Shown piece after piece: positions 6,705-9,046 of a stretch of DNA of 9,046 nt. The DNA comes from CAZLXG01 sp964563585 (lineage in GTDB: Bacteria > Bacteroidota > Bacteroidia > Flavobacteriales > Flavobacteriaceae), in the NCBI GenBank assembly GCA_964563585.1, contig CAZLXG010000075.1:1-9046 (forward strand). Direction: 5' to 3'. The position numbers and the translations under genes are program-made. The number at the start of each line of letters is the position of its first letter. The stretch's first letter is position 1. Under the pieces are notes generated by a model that searched no databases, had not been told where the DNA came from, and worked only from the letters and a program-made list of their open reading frames with translations.

Positions 6705-6750
6705 AATAAAAAAGAGAGGTTTCTAATTTAGAAACCTCTCTTTTTTATTT
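6705..6750. terminator. Bidirectional intrinsic terminator between convergent genes
   Basis: An 11-bp perfect stem, GAGAGGTTTCT (6714-6724) pairing with AGAAACCTCTC (6730-6740), encloses a 5-nt loop AATTT. It is flanked by an A-run on the left and a T-run on the right, which also pair and lengthen the stem. Read from the left it ends in U-rich RNA, and read from the right it does the same, so it should stop both the TPR-like gene (ends 6687) and the convergent M13 peptidase gene (ends 6763). Confidence 0.93.
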
Positions 6751-6762
6751 CAAATTATAGAA

Positions 6763-8856
6763 TTACCAAATTCTAACTCGGTCTTCTGGTTTTATATACA
6801 TTTTATCACCTTCTTTAATATTAAATGCTTCATAAAAAGCATCAATATTTAATAAAGGTTGTACAGCTCTATTCATTCCTGGAGAATGCGGGTCTGTTTT
6901 AATTCTTGTTTTTAAAGCATCATCACGCATTTTTGTTCTCCAAACGGTTGCCCAAGACATAAAAAAACGCTGTTCTGCAGTAAAACCGTCAATATCTTCT
7001 GGTCTTCCATTTTCTTTAAAACTTAATTGTAAAGCATCATAAGCAACTAAAACACCGCCCAAATCCCCAATGTTTTCTCCTAGTGTAAAAGCACCATTTA
7101 TAAATGTTTCGGGTAAAACTTCAATGGCACTATATTGATCTGCAAGTGCTTTTCCTAGTCCTTCAAATTGTGTTAAATCTTCATCTGTCCACCAATTATT
7201 AAGATTTCCATCTTTATCATAACGAGAGCCAGAATCGTCAAAACTATGAGAAATTTCGTGTCCAATCACAGCACCAATACCTCCATAATTAACAGCATCA
7301 TCTGCTGTGAAATTATAAAAAGGCGGCTGTAAGATAGCTGCAGGAAAAACAATTTCGTTATACGCTGGATTAAAATAGGCATTCACTACTTGTGGTGCCA
7401 TATACCATTCGCTTTTATCAACTGGGTTTCCTAGTTTTTCTAAGTTTTTATTAAAATTCCAAGCTCTTGCATTAAGTGTATTTTGGAGGTAAGAACCGCC
7501 TTCATCGACACCTTTAATTTCTAAAGCAGAATAATCTTTCCACTTATCTGGATAAGCAATTTTCACTTTAGTAGCTTTTAATTTTTCAATAGCTTTTTTC
7601 TTAGTTTCTTCACTCATCCAATCTAGCTTATTGATTCGATGTTCAAATGATAGAATGACATTCGCAATCATCTTTTTTGCTTTATCTTTTGCTTCAGGAG
7701 GAAAATTTCTGTCTACATATAATTTCCCTAAGGCTTCACCAATAGTTCCATTTAATGTTTGTAATGCTCTTTCTTCTCTTGGGCGTTGTGCTTTTGCACC
7801 ACGAAGCTCTTTACTGTAAAAATCCCAGTTGGCTTTGTCTAATTCTGTATTTAAACGTCCAGAAGCTCTTCTAAAAGCGGTCCAACGTAAATAAGCTTTC
7901 CAATCGGATACATTGTTTTTAGCCAATAGGTTTTGTAAAGCATCCATATATTTTACTTCGCCAACAATAATTGTATCTAATTGTTTTACTCCAATACCTT
8001 CAAAATAATTTTTCCAATTTATAGCTGGTACCATTTTTTCTAAATCGGAAATAGACCGAGGGTTATAGCGTTTACGAGCATCACGTCTTTCTACTTTATC
8101 CATTTTAGGTTCTGCCAATTGTGTTTCGAAAGCTAAAATTTGCTTTGCTTCTGCATTAGCATTTGCTTCATTATCACCAAGAAACTGTAACATTCTTGTT
8201 ATATGTATAACATATTTCTCTCTTTTTTCTTTAGAATCGTCATCATCTTTAACATAATAATCTCTATCGGGTAAACCTAAACCTCCAGTTCCTAAAAAAG
8301 CTACATTTCTGTTACTATCTTTTGGATCTGCACCTACTCTAAAACCAAAGAATCCAGCACCGCCTTGTGGCTCCATTTCAATTAAATAAGCTTGTAAATC
8401 ATTAATATTATTAATGGTGGCAATTTTATTTAAATAAGGTTTTATAGGTTCTAAGCCTTGTTTGTCTCTTCCAATGGTATCCATTATAGTTTGAAATAGC
8501 TTAACGGCCTTATCTTGATCTGATCCAGGTAATATTTCTATTTTGCCTAAATCTTTATTATCAGACATTGTCGCTTTTAAAATTGCTAAAGCATCAGCAT
8601 CGGTTTTTTTACGAAGTTCATTAAAGCTACCCCAAGTTGTTCTGTCGTCAGGGATTTTATTGGTGTCTAACCATTTTCCGTTAACGTATCTAAAGAAATC
8701 ATCATTTGGTTTTACTTCAGTATCCATAAAGTCTATATTGATTCCTGGAGTTTCTTGTATTATTGCTACTTCTTTTTTTGAGTCTTCTTTACAGCCCATA
8801 AGCCCTAAAAAAGACAAAGCTGTTAGTAGAGGGATTTTTTTTAAATAGTTTTTCAT
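6763..8856 (-). CDS. M13 family metallopeptidase lipoprotein (neprilysin/PepO-like)
   Basis: This full-length 697-residue zinc endopeptidase of the neprilysin family begins with a lipoprotein signal peptide ending in lipobox LMGC, with C22 as the lipidated residue. The N-terminal M13 domain (about 40-430) carries the typical opening D-D-F-F-R-Y-V-N-G-K-W (52-62). The catalytic domain has the N-A-Y substrate-binding motif (492-494), zinc site H533-E534-x-x-H537 (VIGHEISHSFDD), third ligand E594 with D598 (ENIGDLGG), and the H657 and R663 pair expected to contact substrate. It ends in the usual C-terminal Trp (VRIW). It should cleave oligopeptides outside the inner membrane. The acidic/lysine stretch after the cysteine (KEDSKKE) resembles the surface-export signal of Bacteroidota lipoproteins, so it may be cell-surface exposed (inference). 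Expression looks monocistronic, with its own terminator at 6705-6750. No exact TAnnTTTG was found upstream. Confidence 0.96.
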   Translation of the reverse strand: MKNYLKKIPLLTALSFLGLMGCKEDSKKEVAIIQETPGINIDFMDTEVKPNDDFFRYVNGKWLDTNKIPDDRTTWGSFNELRKKTDADALAILKATMSDNKDLGKIEILPGSDQDKAVKLFQTIMDTIGRDKQGLEPIKPYLNKIATINNINDLQAYLIEMEPQGGAGFFGFRVGADPKDSNRNVAFLGTGGLGLPDRDYYVKDDDDSKEKREKYVIHITRMLQFLGDNEANANAEAKQILAFETQLAEPKMDKVERRDARKRYNPRSISDLEKMVPAINWKNYFEGIGVKQLDTIIVGEVKYMDALQNLLAKNNVSDWKAYLRWTAFRRASGRLNTELDKANWDFYSKELRGAKAQRPREERALQTLNGTIGEALGKLYVDRNFPPEAKDKAKKMIANVILSFEHRINKLDWMSEETKKKAIEKLKATKVKIAYPDKWKDYSALEIKGVDEGGSYLQNTLNARAWNFNKNLEKLGNPVDKSEWYMAPQVVNAYFNPAYNEIVFPAAILQPPFYNFTADDAVNYGGIGAVIGHEISHSFDDSGSRYDKDGNLNNWWTDEDLTQFEGLGKALADQYSAIEVLPETFINGAFTLGENIGDLGGVLVAYDALQLSFKENGRPEDIDGFTAEQRFFMSWATVWRTKMRDDALKTRIKTDPHSPGMNRAVQPLLNIDAFYEAFNIKEGDKMYIKPEDRVRIW

Positions 8857-8908
8857 TTTGATTGAGTTTTAGTAAATATTTAACAATTTACTGTTATTCT
8901 GAATTTTA

Positions 8909-8933
8909 TTAAGAAATATTAGTATTTCCTTAA
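8909..8933. other. Imperfect hairpin upstream of the M13 gene
   Basis: TTAAGAAATA (8909-8918) pairs with TATTTCCTTAA (8923-8933) with one bulged base and the loop TTAG. A second AT-rich inverted repeat lies further out: TTAATAAG (8941-8948) with CTTATTAA (8964-8971) around a 15-nt loop. These sit 50-115 bp upstream of the M13 start and could be operator-like or simply chance structure in AT-rich DNA. Confidence 0.25.
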
Positions 8934-8985
8934 CAAAAATTTAATAAGTAGAACGTGAAGCTTCTTATTAAGAATTTTAATTGCT

Positions 8986-9006
8986 AACCTTAAAATTAAG
9001 GTTTTT
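8986..9006. terminator. Weak terminator-like hairpin
   Basis: AACCTT (8986-8991) pairs with AAGGTT (8998-9003) around the loop AAAATT, and a short T-run follows on the plus strand. The stem is short. Read on the minus strand, it lies immediately after a possible stop codon of an upstream gene that extends beyond the window. Confidence 0.3.
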
Positions 9007-9046
9007 GAATATTTCGAGAATCTTTTTCAAGTTTTTTATTCATTTG
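8996..9046 (-). CDS. Possible C-terminal end of a minus-strand gene (partial)
   Basis: A minus-strand frame is open from the window edge for 16 codons (QMNKKLEKDSRNIQKP) and stops with TAA at 8996-8998. The charged, lysine-rich composition and the hairpin that overlaps and follows the stop would fit the tail of a gene lying mainly to the right of the window. The stretch is too short to exclude chance, and it contains an internal ATG, so it could also be a meaningless short frame. Confidence 0.25.
   Translation of the reverse strand, partial: QMNKKLEKDSRNIQKP

Noticed and set aside
7631..8848. Plus-strand open frames at 7631-7819 and 8543-8848
   Set aside because: Both are antisense to the M13 peptidase gene, whose catalytic motifs and signal peptide are complete.
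1..9046. tRNA, rRNA or riboswitch
   Set aside because: No cloverleaf-like or conserved RNA sequence was found by eye in any intergenic gap; a covariance-model search would be decisive.

Overview
The window looks like chromosomal DNA from a low-GC member of the Bacteroidota, most likely family Flavobacteriaceae. The signs are AT-rich sequence, A/T-rich leaders without Shine-Dalgarno motifs, exact matches to the Bacteroidota -7 promoter element TAnnTTTG ahead of several genes, and protein types common in marine flavobacteria. These include an M13 peptidase lipoprotein, an M28 peptidase with a multi-span membrane C-terminus, and a secreted TPR-like protein. The genus cannot be fixed from the sequence.

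Left part (1-1889) is the accessory-looking region. The window opens inside a head-to-tail array of a 10-bp unit, five perfect copies plus a partial one, with a TAnnTTTG element just downstream. A tight two-gene unit follows. The first gene encodes a small soluble protein whose layout resembles a phospholipase D-like domain without the HKD catalytic motif. The second encodes a coiled-coil plus multi-span membrane protein. I recognise no named family for either. The pair is very AT-rich (15 G+C of 60 in two hand-counted lines) and is followed by about 320 bp with no convincing gene. This is the best candidate in the window for an undescribed system, but its function is not shown by the sequence.

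Middle part (1890-3598): a small zinc-ribbon protein, then a membrane-anchored GIDE-type domain protein, both on the plus strand. A two-CBS-domain protein converges on the GIDE gene with one base between the stop codons. An AT-rich divergent intergenic region separates the CBS gene from the next block.

Right part (3599-9046) is ordinary flavobacterial housekeeping or envelope content. It holds an M28 metallopeptidase with about eight C-terminal membrane spans (ERMP1-like architecture) and a secreted TPR-like protein. A strong bidirectional terminator then separates these from a convergent M13 (neprilysin/PepO-like) lipoprotein peptidase. Both metallopeptidases keep all their zinc and catalytic residues. 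The last 190 bp contain weak hairpins and possibly the 3' end of another minus-strand gene.
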